DNA of 42,285 bases from Lingula anatina (taxonomy: Eukaryota > Brachiopoda > Lingulata > Lingulida > Lingulidae), in contig NW_019775491.1 in NCBI RefSeq assembly GCF_001039355.2, positions 633,282 through 675,566 on the forward strand, given 5' to 3'. Positions 1 to 13,170 of this stretch are shown here, one piece after another. Position numbers and translations under genes: made by a program. Position 1 is the first letter of the stretch. Each line of letters opens with the position of its first letter. Below the pieces are notes generated by a model, which saw nothing but the letters and a program-made list of their open reading frames with translations, made no database searches and had not been told where the DNA came from.

Positions 1-629
1 GGGGGGTTCGAAAAAACCGCCCCTTTTGCTGGGAAAAGGTCCACTCTGGGTAAAATTTGATCTAGTACATGGAGTTTTTATGGGAAAAGGTCCACTTTTT
101 CAGAAAAAGAACCCCCCTTTTGAAATTGCTGGCTACGGGCCTGAACAGTTATTATGTTTAATATTTTGAATCATTAAGTTAAAAAAATCCGTAAAACCCA
201 CAACTTATATTATCAGAGGATTGATGGTAAGTAAGCGAGAAAGTTTTCATGAAAATTGTTTCACACTTTCTCTCTTCCTTTTTTTGGATGGTCGATATTT
301 TAAAATGTAGAAAACGCTTCCTGAGATATCCCGGAGTCACTCCATAGAAAGTGAACATAAGTTAGTACACAAGATTCAAAGCTGAGAACATATCCAATAC
401 TGCTAAATGTGGAACAAAATAAAGTAGTAAGATTGGCGTGAAAATTAAGATAATATAGACGATACAAGTATAATTCTTAGTACAAATGAAAAGTTATGGC
501 GTCGAAGTATATTTGGATAAATATATGGCTGAGTTGACTGCTGAAATGAGATTTTAAGTGAGAAGAGGCCAATATATTTTGGACTGCGCTTATGCATCTC
601 AAATCAAACAAAAAGAAAAGACAGCCAAC
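1..629. other. Downstream flank of the FLVCR gene
   Basis: There is no coding sequence I can support here. A 16-base word, TGGGAAAAGGTCCACT, occurs twice (30-45 and 81-96) inside a C/G-homopolymer-rich stretch that looks like the edge of a dispersed repeat. The minus strand carries ATTAAA (plus 157-162), a weak candidate poly(A) signal for the FLVCR gene ending at 630. Confidence 0.4.
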
Positions 630-3600
630 TTATGGCGGTGATTGTTCTGGCTCTCCGGTACCGTTGTTGGCCGGTTGTTGCTGTGTTGCAGGGTCACTGC
701 GGCAAGGGACATCTTCCGGTAGCTTATACTGAAAAGATAGAAAAAGAATGTGAACTGGACGCACAGGCTGGTGACATAACATTTGCATAGTTATTATTTA
801 ATCCATACATTATTTACTTCGCTACGCTCAGGTTTGATAAATTATGAAGGACTTAAATAAATGTACCTGTAGAATATAACAGACAACTTTTGATTTCATT
901 TTCTCCGGTCATCAGAATTTTACGCATCTCATATCATGGCTTCAGCGAAGATGGACGGAATAAAACAATACTGTCCAGAGAAAACCGAGAAGTTGGTTAA
1001 CAAACCTTGACTCTTTGTAAATAGGTAGACGAATTGTTTCGTTTCTATATATATACTGTTAATTAAGCAAGGCAGCTATTCGGGGGGGGGGGGGGAGTTA
1101 AGTTTGGGTGATTTAAGAGCATAAAACAGCTTTAAATTATTTCCTCGTTCCAGTTGTACATTTCTCACACTTCCCAAACTATAACCCAATGCAACTTTTT
1201 CCATTTAGATAAATTAAAAAAGTGACAGGAATAACTACAATTTCAACAAAATCAGGGTGGGTTGCGGTCGTTAACCAACTTATCAAATTTGCCTGGCCTT
1301 AAGGTTGTACCCGTGTATTTTTGGTAGAAAATTAATCGGTTACGTTCAGAAAATAAGCAGTTAAGGATAAGACAAGAGGCTAAGAGTAGTCTAACAATCT
1401 GCTTCAAATTGTCTGATAGTGCTGAATAAATGAGTTAAAAAGCATGTTAAAATGCAATATCATACAATAAGTCAAATCATTATTTGACAGCTGCCACAAA
1501 GGCAACTGAAGATAGTATTCAACATGGAAGATTATGGAAGAAGAAATAACTCCGTAAAGGAAATATCACTTTCAAACTCAAAAGATCGTCACCAGTAGTT
1601 GTAGTAAGACTGAAAAAAAGTATTGGCAAAAAGAGAACAAAAACACTATAACTACAAGAAAAATTATGGAAAAGAAAAAATGCATGGATCAAGTAATCCT
1701 CATACTTCAAGCAAACATGCAAACGCTTTGTCAGTGTGTAATGATGAAAGAATAAAGTCTAAACTATGAGGCAAAAATAAAGATGTGCTACCATTCCACG
1801 ACCGCTGTGAGCAAGTAATTAAAAGGCTCGGTCGCTCTTTGTTTTAGTCACATTATTTGCTTTTACAAAATCACACACACAAAATTAATGAATAGATAAA
1901 TAAAAAAATAAATACATAAATAACGGCAAATGCACTGTACAACATAAACCTTGTTTACAGCGGGCTTGCGACGCCCTGGGAGACAATTAAGATCAGTATG
2001 GCATCAGGGTGGCAAGCCCGGTGTAAATGTGGCTTTACGGAAGAGGCGTTAACATGCAGTTGAGTGCAACACAGACTACTATCTAACACACTGAAGTGGG
2101 TGGCTTCAACACCAAATATATCTAGTGCACCTGATTCATAGTTCATAGTCGACTATATCATCTGCTGTGAGGAACGCTGTCAATTGACCTCCCTAGAAAT
2201 GTATATTTAACCTAAGTTTAGTTTTAGAATCTAAATAATACTTAACAGTACAAAAGTGCAGTCTAAATCTGCGCATTTTAATTCACCTTGTCCATTAAGT
2301 CACGCTATCCGTTTACTCACACATATTGTTTGTTACAATGTATCAACATGCTTAAATCCCGAACACTGCTGAAAGAAATCTATTTCAATATCATGACATT
2401 GCAAATTGAACCGTGCCTATTCATTCAGCAAGCCGTAATGCGCACTGTGGCACTGTTGCTACTGGCATATGATATTCATTCAGTGTATGTAAATCTAGGG
2501 ATTCAAATGTTGCTAAATACAATGCATTCCCAAAGAAATTAATACACCGCTTGGCTTACTTTTTTCTCGGCTTCCTGTCTCCTCAGATGCCCCTTGATGA
2601 GAGCTGCAATGTAATGAATGAACACGAAAGTTTCATTACATAGATAAAAAGGATTTTATATTTTTAAACATTCCAAAAGTAACAGATTTCAATAATCACA
2701 TTTTAAAGGGCGTAAAACGTCGCTGTGATGGGAGTGTTACATCTTCTTTTCAGAGTCCGGGGAAACGGCATGTAAATTCAAATAAACCTCTACCTAATTT
2801 GTTACTCTGACCACAGGGCCCGCTGGTAGTCTGTTACAAAACTATTGTATCGGTCTGTATTTGAACTGTATATACTGTTGAAGAGGCCCCTGATGTTAGA
2901 GGGCACTTATTTGTCTCCTTGACAGTCATTAACCACCCAGAGACCACATTAAGACGCTGTCTCTTACCCGTCCCTATGGTCCCCAGCAGCAGGGCACCAG
3001 ACACAGTGGCGTTGGCGGCCAGAGGACCAAATTTGTTCAGTAACGCCCCCATTGACGTGGTGAACACTATGCCGAAGAACTACAATAAAAAATAGGATGG
3101 GATGATGCGAGTTTACTCTGTGTACTGACAGCTCTCCCGAGTAGATTTCTATGGACACAATCTATGTATAAAACGCCAAATTCACTTTTACTCCAAAGAG
3201 TTTGAAAGGCACAAAACATGAATTAACCAAGGTTTATTTGACTGTCTTTATTACGCAATCGATGTAACCTAAAATAATGCCATCGATTTTAACTTAGAAA
3301 AAAAAAAGAAATATAGCATTCAGCCTAGGTATTAACCCTTATCTGACATCTTACTAACCTGAGCCGAGGCGTTCAGGAGTCCCGATGATGTTCCCTCAGA
3401 TTCCGGGTACGTGAGCTCTGCTGCAAACTCAAAACCCACTGGAAGGTAACCCGTCATGAAGAAACTAGGAAATGGAAAGTAGGGCGATTGATGGGAGAAG
3501 GTTATAAAATACAATACATTCATTTCATTCAGAGGATACATCAATGGTAGACATAAGGATAAATGGAGACGAAGAGAGGGCTTATGGAGGAAACAGAATA

Positions 3601-3948
3601 TTGACAGTTATTCGTATGAGTTTTATCCTGTTATGGAGGAGGGGGTCAACCTCAATCTAATATTGGTTACCTAGATCAAACGAGCAATAAATCATACCGA
3701 ATAGCTCAGGAAGTATATATAGCAGACATGCCTGGTTATTGCTGAAAAATCACCCCTTCTACCTTGACTGATTAACATCAACAACAGCGCTAGCTTTGTG
3801 TCATATTATTTCAATATTTCTAGAGGTTGGTTTTTACCCAAGTATTCCTCCACACAGGTATAACACCCAGAGTATTCCCTGGTCCAAGGTGAAGGTGAAC
3901 AGGACCATGCCCGCCATTGACAGGAAGTAGATCGCCACCGTAGTCAGT
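630..3948 (-). CDS. FLVCR exons 6-10 (residues 333-488)
   Basis: Exons 3948-3838, 3464-3359, 3079-2968, 2603-2560 and 728-630. Exon 7 encodes the most conserved block, [20 protein letters not shown], ending NASAQ with cage-type Gln404. Exon 9 is a 44-nt miniexon ([14 protein letters not shown]) matching the human LRRQKA segment after the last helix. Exon 10 is a hydrophilic Gln/Pro-rich tail (TQQQP, EQSPP) ending in TAA at 632-630. The tail is not conserved in sequence, but it is supported by a polypyrimidine-AG acceptor and correct phase. Confidence 0.9.
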
Positions 3949-6900
3949 CTGGATACAGAACATAAATACAAAAATAACTCCAAGTCTTCATATTTAACTG
4001 CGCTATCTAATTGGAAGGTTTGCCTTAATAATACAAAATGGTCCTCAAATTGACGAGATATGTTTTCAAAAGGGAAAATAATTAAAAAATACAGTCAGTC
4101 CAATATGCTATTCATTTTTTTAACAATTAAGTTTTCTATATTAGTACAGCTAGTATTTTTACAAAGGAACTTCAAGTTGATTAAACACGTTCATTTTCAT
4201 AACTATATCAGGTTTAACTTAGATATAATTAAAATAAAGTAAATATCATATCTGAGCACGCATACTTGAATTTCTTAGTTTTATCCAGCCAAATGCCCGC
4301 TACAATGGATCCTAATACTCCCGCTAAGACAATGGTGAGGCCTATGCGCCCGGCGTGTTCCTCACAGTTCTGAAATAAATAAGAATTTGCAGGAAAGGTA
4401 AACGAAAATTCACCCCATGAAATATATAAGTGCGTACCTGAGTGAGAGTGTTGAAAGATAAGAAAATATTAATATTGTCCGTGCAATAACATTGTACATA
4501 TGTACGTATATTTCGGACAATTCCTATTCTGGGTGGCGAAGAAGAATCGCAGTTAAAGGAGAGAGTGTACTGGGAATTGTAAAACAATAAATATCGTGGT
4601 AATAGTTTTTTCATTCAATATTTATTAGGAAATTGAGATATAAGCACACATGACATGCCTGGTTGATCATTTAAAAACAGGAACGGAATCAATAAGACTG
4701 CACGCAGTGTGAAATATATGGGTTTGCTCGTTTTTTTAAAATTGACTTATGGTTTGTTTAATGTCATACGGTTGACAGACTGCACGAATAGAAAAACAAA
4801 CATTCCTGAATCAAACTTGGGCGAAATAACGTCTATGCTTTATCAAACTAAAACACAATTTGGGCTTCCCGCGTCTTACTTGTACCTGTACATCGGTGAT
4901 GAAGAAACGTCCAGAAGTATCATTCTTGTATCGAACGCCACACGACTGTTGCATGCATAAATAGCTGTCGAGTCAATATTTTTGTCTGCCAGAAGCAAAA
5001 CCGTGAACTAGTGTAATGGATAATGACGGATAGAATTGAGTTATTGACACCAAAAGCTGAGGACATTTCTATCCACCCGAAACGTGAGTGATATTGGATT
5101 CTTGGCAATGCTGCCTAGGATACATACCTCACAATAATACAGCACTAATGGATTGAGCAAGGTGCTGATCCCATAGTACGACCCTGTATTTACTCCTGGA
5201 AAAAAAAAAAAAACAATTGACAGCATTATCTAAGAGCATCATGAAAAATTCTAAAATCTAAATTTTAATGTGCTACATGGTTGTATTAAAAAACCCTTAT
5301 TTGGATGAGATAATGATACTTCAAAGAGCAAGCCTGTCCAAGCATGGAAATCACGTAAATGATACGTTTAATTATCAATCAACCACTGAATGGAAATATT
5401 AAATTGAGGTACCTAATGACTTAGAGACAATTCCAATAGATATTTGGATCGATCTATCTCCCTGGGGAGTCTCACTAAATTGCTGTCGACTTGACCGGCT
5501 TAAATGTCTGTCAGGCCTAGTAAAACTGTTAGGGTTATTATTTTTACCCCCTAGGTGATTCGGTAGGCGTGACATACATATAAGCAGGTTATTTGATAGC
5601 AATTTAGTGAGACTCCCCAGGGAGTTAGGTCGATTCAGATGGATCGATCTAAGTATGGGAACCCAGTATTATATTGCAAAAAGCTCAAATTACGTTGCAT
5701 ACACACTATATCGAAATGAGTAAAAACCTTTGAAAATCTACATATAATGTCTCCACTTTAAAACGATGCAATGCTCTCTATAGGCGTTGCATAACGTTGA
5801 TCGGTTGCAACATGTGAGACCACAAAGAAAACGCAACCATGGTATTATATATTGCATGCACATATGTTATATTATATTTTGCACGACGGATTTGTTTTGT
5901 GGCCTCAAGTATAACAAGAAGGGAAAAATTCTACAGTATATGATCATGTATATCTGCATGTTATCTGGTTAGGTCTTGAAAGCTAATTACTATCGCGCAG
6001 ATGCACGGAAATCTGTAAACTGAAATGCACTGTACACAAATTAGACGCCCGATTTTTTCCTACATCTTCAGGTCCACAGGTAACAACAGTGGGACATGGG
6101 CATCAAAATTTCAACATGGCGCCAATCTTGTGAGAACGCTTTCCGCTTAGAATATGCATCAAATTTTGCTTTATGTCCGTAAATTTTGGAAAATGTAACA
6201 TTAACACATATGAAAATAATCAGGGAAGATTGAACCTAACTTAACAAAGTTGGGAAAGCATGCTGCGATCCTGAATCGGCGATTAAACAGCGATGACATG
6301 AAATCGTCCCTCGTGCGTTAAACGCTAAAAATTGGGAACCAGATATAGCTAATTTAATTAGTCTCATTTAATGTTAGTGTGACCGGGTCATTACGTCATC
6401 AATGGTAATTTCCACTATGAAAGATATGTCCCTGTGCCGAATCCGAATGGGGAAACGAAACTTCACGCAAGCTGTGGTTTCGCTGTTGTTCGTGTCTAAA
6501 GTAATCGAAAAAGGATTGGGTCATATCATCTGTGATTACACGCTCAGATTTTGGGATTTCCTTACACCTTGTTGTTTTTTGAAAGGCAGAGTGTATTTTA
6601 GGTAATTAAATCTCGAAATTGAGTTCATAAGTTGTACCGAAGTTGAAAACGGAAACGATTGTAACGCACAATAACCCGTTTTCTTCACCCATCAAAATTT
6701 GCTTTGAAGAACAATTTTGTATTTCTCTAGTGTGTACGCCATAAATGATCGCTGAGATGACCAATAAACATGACAATACTATTCTGAGCGCTTTCTTTTC
6801 CATAAGGTACAGCTGCAAAACAGACTGGTACATGTTCGTCTGTGTCCCAGATTTAAGCGCTGTTCGAGTGTCATTTTCGGCTAAGAATTAAAAAGTTTAA

Positions 6901-8581
6901 AATACACAATAATGTTTGGAAACACAAAATTGTTTGTTATAATAAGACAAACCCATCCCCTTTCACATGAAAGCAATCCTACTGTAATCCAACACATATG
7001 AATATTTTGACAGACTATCAAAGATGACCCACTGTTGTTACCCAGCATTGTGAACGTGCAGACACAAGAAGACATGATTAAAACAAATGTTTAACACACA
7101 TAACGTAAATGCGCTCCTTTCACATCAACTACTACAAACGCGTGACTTTACTTTGTAAGAAAAACATTTTGCAATGAAAATAATACCGGTGTTGTATGGT
7201 TAGTGATTAGTTTGAAGAAGAATCGGCTACAGCACGTTAAATCATTCCTCCAACACGTGGATAAACACAAGCACGGCACACACCTTTACCATCGTGTTTG
7301 AAGACACATAATGTTATCAAGTACGTTCATGTTCACAATTGACAGAATGTGCAAGCTGTATTATTATGCAATATATGTTTATAGGTCACAGCTTAATCTG
7401 TGTTAAAATTGAAAAGGTGTGTTGAGCATATGCACTGGTGTTTGAAGTTAGATCATCCCGTTTTAAGGGTCAACTTTCTATCCAATACCGTGAGATTTAT
7501 AGAAAATAAGTAAGAAAGATTAAAAATATAAATCTTTCTTCAATAAATCCTTACGCCTAAGTAAGTCGAAAAGGAATGACAACGATAGTAAGAAGATTAT
7601 TGTCCCTTACTTTCTGTCACTAATTTTCCTTTACACCTCCTTATTTTTTCAAACAGTGTGAAATATTTGCATGTTCAGCAAAATTGATAGCATAGTTTAA
7701 TTAAAAGACACATGTTGGTGCATATATTACTTTACATTATCTTAAATACGAAGCGTTTCAATAATGCCTTTAACTTATCAACAGACAAACGGGCCAATAT
7801 CCCGCGTGGAAAATGTATTACGATCGTAACTCACCCTTCACCGACAATAATACACTCACCGTAGGTAATCATAAGCAACATGAAACACCTATTCTTTACC
7901 AAGCGGACAAGAGATTGGCTGTATTTTTCTTCAGCTGCTTGTTCCACAATAATAGCTTGTGCTTTACTAGGAGGTGTGGGAGGCTGTTTTTTAAAAACTG
8001 TACACAAAAAAATAAAATTACCATTAGTACAGTATCAATATTTGTGACATTTACTTTGTACATGTTATACTTTAAACATATACCATTGTAAAAAAAGTAA
8101 ACTCCTTTTGACCTTTTTCTGAATAATACTTTTTTCTATTTCAAAAATATTCCTCTTTTCCAATGATTGACTGTTAAGAGCGCCACTAAAAAGGGTATTT
8201 ATGTTCAACCTGTGAAAATGAGAAAGTGGGGGTAAGAAAAAGGATAAGCCAACACGGTACACCTGTAATAACCAGCAAGAAAAGGGCAGTGGTCACCCCT
8301 GCTGTTGCATAGAACATGATGCTGAAATCTCGCCCCACCAGATTCAGGTCGTCGTGATTCTTCACTATCACAGGGGGAACTAGGAAACCAATGGCTACAC
8401 CCACCTGAAATGAAACGAAGAAATATTTTACATAATAATCCACCAACAGCATGGATAACGCACTACGTCGATTTCACATCTTCAGCTTATATATTTGGTT
8501 TTATGTAAATAAGTAAATATTTAATGTAAATAAATATATTTAATGTAAATAAATATAACTTTACGTCTTAACACACACACA

Positions 8582-8622
<41 letters not shown>

Positions 8623-10107
8623 TTCGAGTAGAATTTTAAACAATCTTTTAACTTTATTTCCAGTCCATACATGAGCATCAAGGTTAATCCCCGGTATAGT
8701 GATATCGAACTACGAAGCTGCCCATGTGAAACTAAAATAATGATAATAATAACAGCCAAACATGTCACAAAAGTCATTAGTGTTGGGAACCTTTACTGCC
8801 GCCAGTCGTTCATCAACCTTGATTCAATAAGCTGGGAAATGTTTCACAGTACATAATATTCCTTTTAATTTCGAACTTCGTGGCATCCACCCAGATTGGA
8901 TTTTTTTCTTACAGGCTTACGGGATATCAAATGATAAAAATAATGAAGAAATAATAATTTCCCAGTAAGACATGATATATTGATCTACAGTTTGATTGTA
9001 GTTTGATTAGGGATATTTGCGTGTGGTTAGGCGGTTAGATTTGGATTTATTAAATAAATATTCATATAAATTTATTTATTTAATAAGCTCTGCAAGCCCG
9101 AAAGTGTTGTTGGTCCTAGGGGTCAAGTATTCATCCCAGAGATAAATCGCTGTAACTCTTCTCATAAATCAGTGTATCATTTATGTCTTTTATCTATCTG
9201 TCCTGAAGCCCAATACCTAATGTTTTGTGTTTTAAGATAACGGAATGATGATCCATTCTTCCAGGAATAATCAACACGCAGTGATATATCTGCTCATTTA
9301 GTTGAACTTCTAAGAATGTGGTACAGTGTATATCAAGGGATCTGTAACCGAGGCATAGATCTACAGCATAAGTAGGAAGAGGTCGGTGCTGACGTTGCTA
9401 GCACACATACTATTTCTTACTGCAGGCTAATTTCTCTTAAAATTATTCGATTTAAAGTCATTTGACGGCGAACTCCCTTTAACCTTAGTATCTGAGTGAC
9501 AAAAGATAAATAGGGCATCCACAGTAAAGTCAACCACCTACATCTTTCAATCGAGGCACATATCGCATGACAGGACCATAAACATCTCAAGGTTCATTCA
9601 CTTAATCGATAGCACCTCCCCGCCCACCATTACCTGCCGCCACTATTAGCCAGGCCGGAGTTCAATGACTCCTTTTGATAATTTGGAACTTCGAAGAATA
9701 ACCTCATTAAATTCAAGTTATTTTATTCCTCCTTCCACCAGTTCAAGCGGCAAATACCATAAAGGATTGCCAAATACGCGAAATTAATCGGTGCCTCAAG
9801 TTACCATTTAACTACGTCAGCAAAGCGACGTTTTAAGAACAACAACACGATAAATGACGGCGACATTGCTCGGAAATGGATGGACAGTTGACGTGTTTAA
9901 GATGATATTATACATGTACGAGTGGCAAGTACCAAATGGATTTAATGAATGAGCTCTGCCAAAAGTGTAACTAGTTTTCTTGTTAAAAATGACTAAATAT
10001 ATCTTTTTGATTTCTTGAAATAAGTTATTTTAAAGATATTTATATTTTGACATGCAAACTAACGTATTTGTGAAACTACTTGAATGTATAAAATCTCTTA
10101 AGAAGCG

Positions 10108-10145
<38 letters not shown>

Positions 10146-11579
10146 GAGTTAAACGTTTTAAACAAAAAACAAAAACACTTCCCTTTTCCTAATATTTATG
10201 TATTGCTGGTGGCCCCCCCTCGGTGTTTTAGTTTTTAATCCCAACTTTGACGCAAACAGAGGGGTTTTTAGGTCATCACAAGGCGCAATGTCACTGTTCA
10301 CTACGGTTTAATTTGATTAAAACGTGAACTTTACACAAAGGAATGGGGGTCGCACTGATCTTTCGCAGTGCTTTCAAGCAGCGATAAGATGAACTGGAAT
10401 TGATACTTTATAAAAAGTTTTAAAAACGTAAAAGTTAAAAGTCTATAGGTGGAAAAATAACTGGCGCATTTCCAAAGAAAAGTTCGCATCTGTGTGTATC
10501 AACACGGATGAGACAAGGATGAGATTTGATCTTCATCTGGAGTTATGTCGTTATCCGCGGCCAGAGAGCAATAATATACCCCGATGCAGGATAAACTTTG
10601 ATAAAGGCTTATCAATGCTAACGGTGCCGCAAGCGTCCCTTTTAAAACAAGAATGAATGAACTAAGTTGTGCATATCACTACGGCATCAGTGATAAACAG
10701 CCTGTTTCTGAAAATGCGTCCAATCTGTGCAATATTGATTTTTTCTTACTTCTGCTGACTCTAAGTTCATTGTTTCAAATAAACAGCTCAGCATTGAATT
10801 GGTCAGGATAAAAAGCTGCCTGTCGATGTAAAGTGCGCATTATCTCCACAACACTACAGCGACACTGTAATGTCAATATTTACAACCTCTTCTTGAAATA
10901 GCTCAAGTCTTTGGTAATTGAAATTGCGGTAATTGTTTCAAATATTTCAATTTGAATTTGTCCTGATTGATCAGATTGATGCATGCGATAGGAATATAGC
11001 AGATTAATCAATTAGTAAAAATAAAAAGGTGCTATGTACCTGGTTTCCAAAGACACCTAAAGCAGTTGCGGTGGACACTTCATTGGGTCCAAACCACACG
11101 GCGGCCAGGCGGGCAGGGATCCCCAGTATGAAGATCTGTGCGATGGCGCACACAGTCTGAGCGAACATCAGGACCCCAAACCTCGAGGGGTCGACGCTGG
11201 CGCATTTCAGCCAGGCTCCGAGACAGTTCAGAAAGGTTGCTGCCAGGCTCACCACCCTCAGTCCCTTCCTGTCCAGCAGCCATGTTGCAGGGAAGATCAG
11301 GGGGATGTAGGCCAGCATGTAGATCATAGACAGCCAGTCCACTGCCAGCTGCTGCTGGAACTCGTCCCCTGGAAGACTCTCATTGTAGTAGCGTAATATA
11401 ATGTTCCCAATGATGTTCAGGTGGATCCACTGGAAGGCATTGCTCATGGAAAAACAGCAAAATAACAACAAAATAAGCCACCGTCTAAGAAAAAGCCGAG
11501 GAGTTGTGTGCTCTCTTGCTTCCTCAGCCTTAGATTTTTTGTCCTCTGTAAAAACTACTTTTTCTTTGTCCTCTGACAT
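630..11579 (-). CDS. FLVCR-family major facilitator transporter, 10 coding exons, 488 aa
   Basis: Multi-pass plasma-membrane transporter of the FLVCR1/FLVCR2 branch of the major facilitator superfamily. Exons on the minus strand: 11579-11040, 8404-8263, 6880-6740, 5195-5128, 4369-4266, 3948-3838, 3464-3359, 3079-2968, 2603-2560, 728-630. The lengths sum to 1467 nt and every phase closes. The family is recognised from FQWIH near residue 51, [60 protein letters not shown] and ELTYPESEG. It is somewhat shorter than the human proteins (526-555 aa), mainly at the termini. Human relatives export choline, ethanolamine or heme; the substrate here is inferred only from family. All introns are GT-AG except intron 3, which needs a GC donor. 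FLVCR1 and FLVCR2 are not separable by eye. Confidence 0.95.
729..2559. other. FLVCR intron 9
   Basis: The largest 3' intron. It contains a 14-G run (1082-1095) and an imperfect inverted repeat built on CGGGCTTGC near 1961-1978, whose complementary arm is at about 2004-2022. I see no coding or RNA gene. Confidence 0.5.
4266..8404 (-). CDS. FLVCR exons 2-5 (residues 181-332)
   Basis: Exon 2 (8404-8263) starts [11 protein letters not shown]. Exon 3 (6880-6740) holds the poorly conserved central cytoplasmic loop and a helix ending SAIIYG. Exon 4 (5195-5128) reads [14 protein letters not shown], and Tyr282 matches the conserved cage Tyr of human FLVCRs. Exon 5 (4369-4266) carries AGRIGLTIV and GIWLDK, a family hallmark. 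The reading frame across exons 3 and 4 closes only if exon 3 ends at 6740 before gcgtac, that is, with a GC-AG intron. Confidence 0.9.
5418..5670. mobile_element. MITE-like element, copy A (in FLVCR intron 3)
   Basis: About 250 bp flanked by long imperfect terminal inverted repeats. The left arm, about 5419-5490, contains GGATCGATCTA, then CCTGGGGAGTCTCACTAAAT. The right arm, about 5594-5665, is its reverse complement. The centre includes CCGGCTTAAATGTCTGTC, shared with copy B at 18.2 kb. There is no coding capacity. The size, arms and repetition in the window mark a non-autonomous DNA element. The exact ends and any target duplication are unclear. Confidence 0.75.
8571..8620. repeat. (CA)n microsatellite
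   Basis: About 50 bp of CA dinucleotides with small interruptions (acgcacatac), inside FLVCR intron 1. Confidence 0.95.
10111..10143. repeat. Poly(A) run, 33 A
   Basis: An uninterrupted homopolymer in FLVCR intron 1. No retroelement body is visible immediately upstream, so it may be a simple repeat or an assembly artefact. Confidence 0.9.
11040..11579 (-). CDS. FLVCR exon 1: N-terminus and first transmembrane helices (residues 1-180)
   Basis: The ATG at 11579 is the first Met of the open frame and opens a charged cytoplasmic leader rich in Lys and Glu, followed by RRW and the first helix. Trp51 (FQWIH) and the terminal Gln180 (FGNQ) match positions I recall as substrate-cage residues in human FLVCR structures. 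N66-E-S is an N-glycosylation sequon in the first extracellular loop, next to a short loop insertion. The exon ends in phase 0 before gtacat. A non-coding upstream exon cannot be excluded. Confidence 0.93.
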
Positions 11580-12591
11580 AATTGTACTGTAGATTGGTTT
11601 TCCTGTTAAATGGTAGGTACTGTTTAGTTTTTTTTTCTATAACGCATCAGATAGATCCTCCTTGCTGCTCCAGTGAATGGAAAACGGAATACGCAAGTCT
11701 ACATGATTAATCAAACAGATAACCTGTGGCTATGTGTGCGTAGCTGATGAACACTCCCTCCCGGTCTGTTATCCACATGAAGAAGTGTATACATTTGCTA
11801 TACGCCTTGTAACACTGCCAAGTGAATCCCAAGTCCCAGGGACCGCGGAGTTCGGTAAACAGCGAGCGAAGATCGCTGAAGTGTTGAATTGATTAACATA
11901 GCCCCGATTACTGCTTCACTGTAATACCGATGTGGTATTTCACGGAGTGTATTTATAGAATTAATCTGTATTTGGTACAACAGTGAACGAGCTACGTCAC
12001 TCGAGGGGTCGTTTTTTACCAGATTTCAAAGCCGCTAGTCTGTCTTCAGTCATATATATGGAAGCTCTCCCCAATTTGCATACTAGATGCATTAGTTAAA
12101 AGATAGGATATGTACCTGCTTCCCCCATTATGACTTATCTTCAAGGGGGTGGAGTGGTAAAACATGAGGGTTCAACCATCCCATGTTTTACTCAATGGTC
12201 TTGCGCCAATATTAACGTTGTATATGTAGATTTTCGTGTCCCATTTCACGCCTGTTTAGCGATCCCTTGGTTAATACATGATATATATTAGTGCTCATTA
12301 TTACAATAAGTTGTGCATACGGCAGGCCTAGATCGATACATCACCATAGATCAGTGAATCACTTCAATGCTCCACGTCTATTATGCCTTCATTCCATAGT
12401 GCTCACTGCGCCGTGGCAACTGTGTGGTGTACATAGCTCTGAGACTCAGAATATTTAATTGAAGTCTGCGCTATCAGTTGCAACACTCACACATTTTCTA
12501 TGGCCTCTTTTTTTTCCAGGCGAACGTCCGACAAAGTGTAACATCCGAAATATTGATCAGCGGAGATACTTAAACCCGCGACCGGCATCAG

Positions 12592-12668
12592 AGAGAAATG
12601 TGTTAGCTGTACCAGAGAAGAATGTGTTAGCTGTGCCAGAGAAGAAATGTATTAGCTGTGACAGAGAA
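12592..12668 (+). repeat. Three-copy tandem repeat, unit about 24 bp
   Basis: Units share AATGTGTTAGCTGT followed by accaga or gccaga. The unit is close to a multiple of three, and the open frame through it reads NVLAVPEK repeats, but no coding context supports translation. Confidence 0.75.
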
Positions 12669-12783
12669 TAGTGATTAGGATAAAGGACAGCACCTCTCTA
12701 TCACAAGTGTAAGACAGGTGAAAAGGAGGTTAAAGGAAGAGAGAGATATTTCATCATATTCGTTCACATATATGCTCGTGGCT

Positions 12784-12786
<3 letters not shown>

Positions 12787-12853
<67 letters not shown>
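12787..12853. repeat. (AT)n microsatellite
   Basis: A 67-bp perfect AT dinucleotide tract; likely length-variable. Confidence 0.97.
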
Positions 12854-12857
<4 letters not shown>

Positions 12858-13084
12858 GACGTTTAGAGGGTTGGTTTTTGTTCGCACTGCCACTCGACAA
12901 GTTTCTGCCGAGTCCCTACCCTCTACCAGGGCGACGTATTGATTTTTTACAAATATTCACAGATATGTCTCTAGATAAATAGACAGGCATTTTGGTCTGA
13001 TGTCACCCTGGAATGATGGAATCTCAAGGCTGATTACATGGCTGGTAATTGTTTGCATAACTGCTCAGGCACTGCCACTTGGCA

Positions 13085-13170
13085 GGTCCGTCTGGATCGA
13101 CCTAACTCCCTGTGGAGTCGCACTAAATTGATAGATCGATCCAAATATCTGTGGGAAAGGTCCCTAAGTC
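13085..13170. mobile_element. MITE-like element, copy C (internally deleted)
   Basis: Matches the arms of copies A and B but lacks the centre: GGATCGACCTAACTCCCTG (from about 13093), then CACTAAATTG and GATCGATCCAAATATCTG, ending CCTAAGTC. The right end agrees with copy B (CCCTAAGTC), which helps define the family terminus as about CTTAGGG. It looks like an arm-to-arm remnant. Confidence 0.65.

Larger units (their letters stand above)
8405..11039. other. FLVCR intron 1
   Basis: A 2.6-kb intron with a (CA)n tract at 8571-8620, a tandem AATGTAAATAAATAT-type AT-rich repeat just before it (about 8500-8560) and a 33-A run at 10111-10143. No coding exon is recognisable. The stretch after the A run (10144-10270) is unusually homopolymer-rich and may be of lower assembly quality. 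Confidence 0.5.

Noticed and set aside
11080-11329. Alternative frames over FLVCR exon 1
   Set aside because: They overlap the 180-codon FLVCR frame and are explained by its higher GC content.
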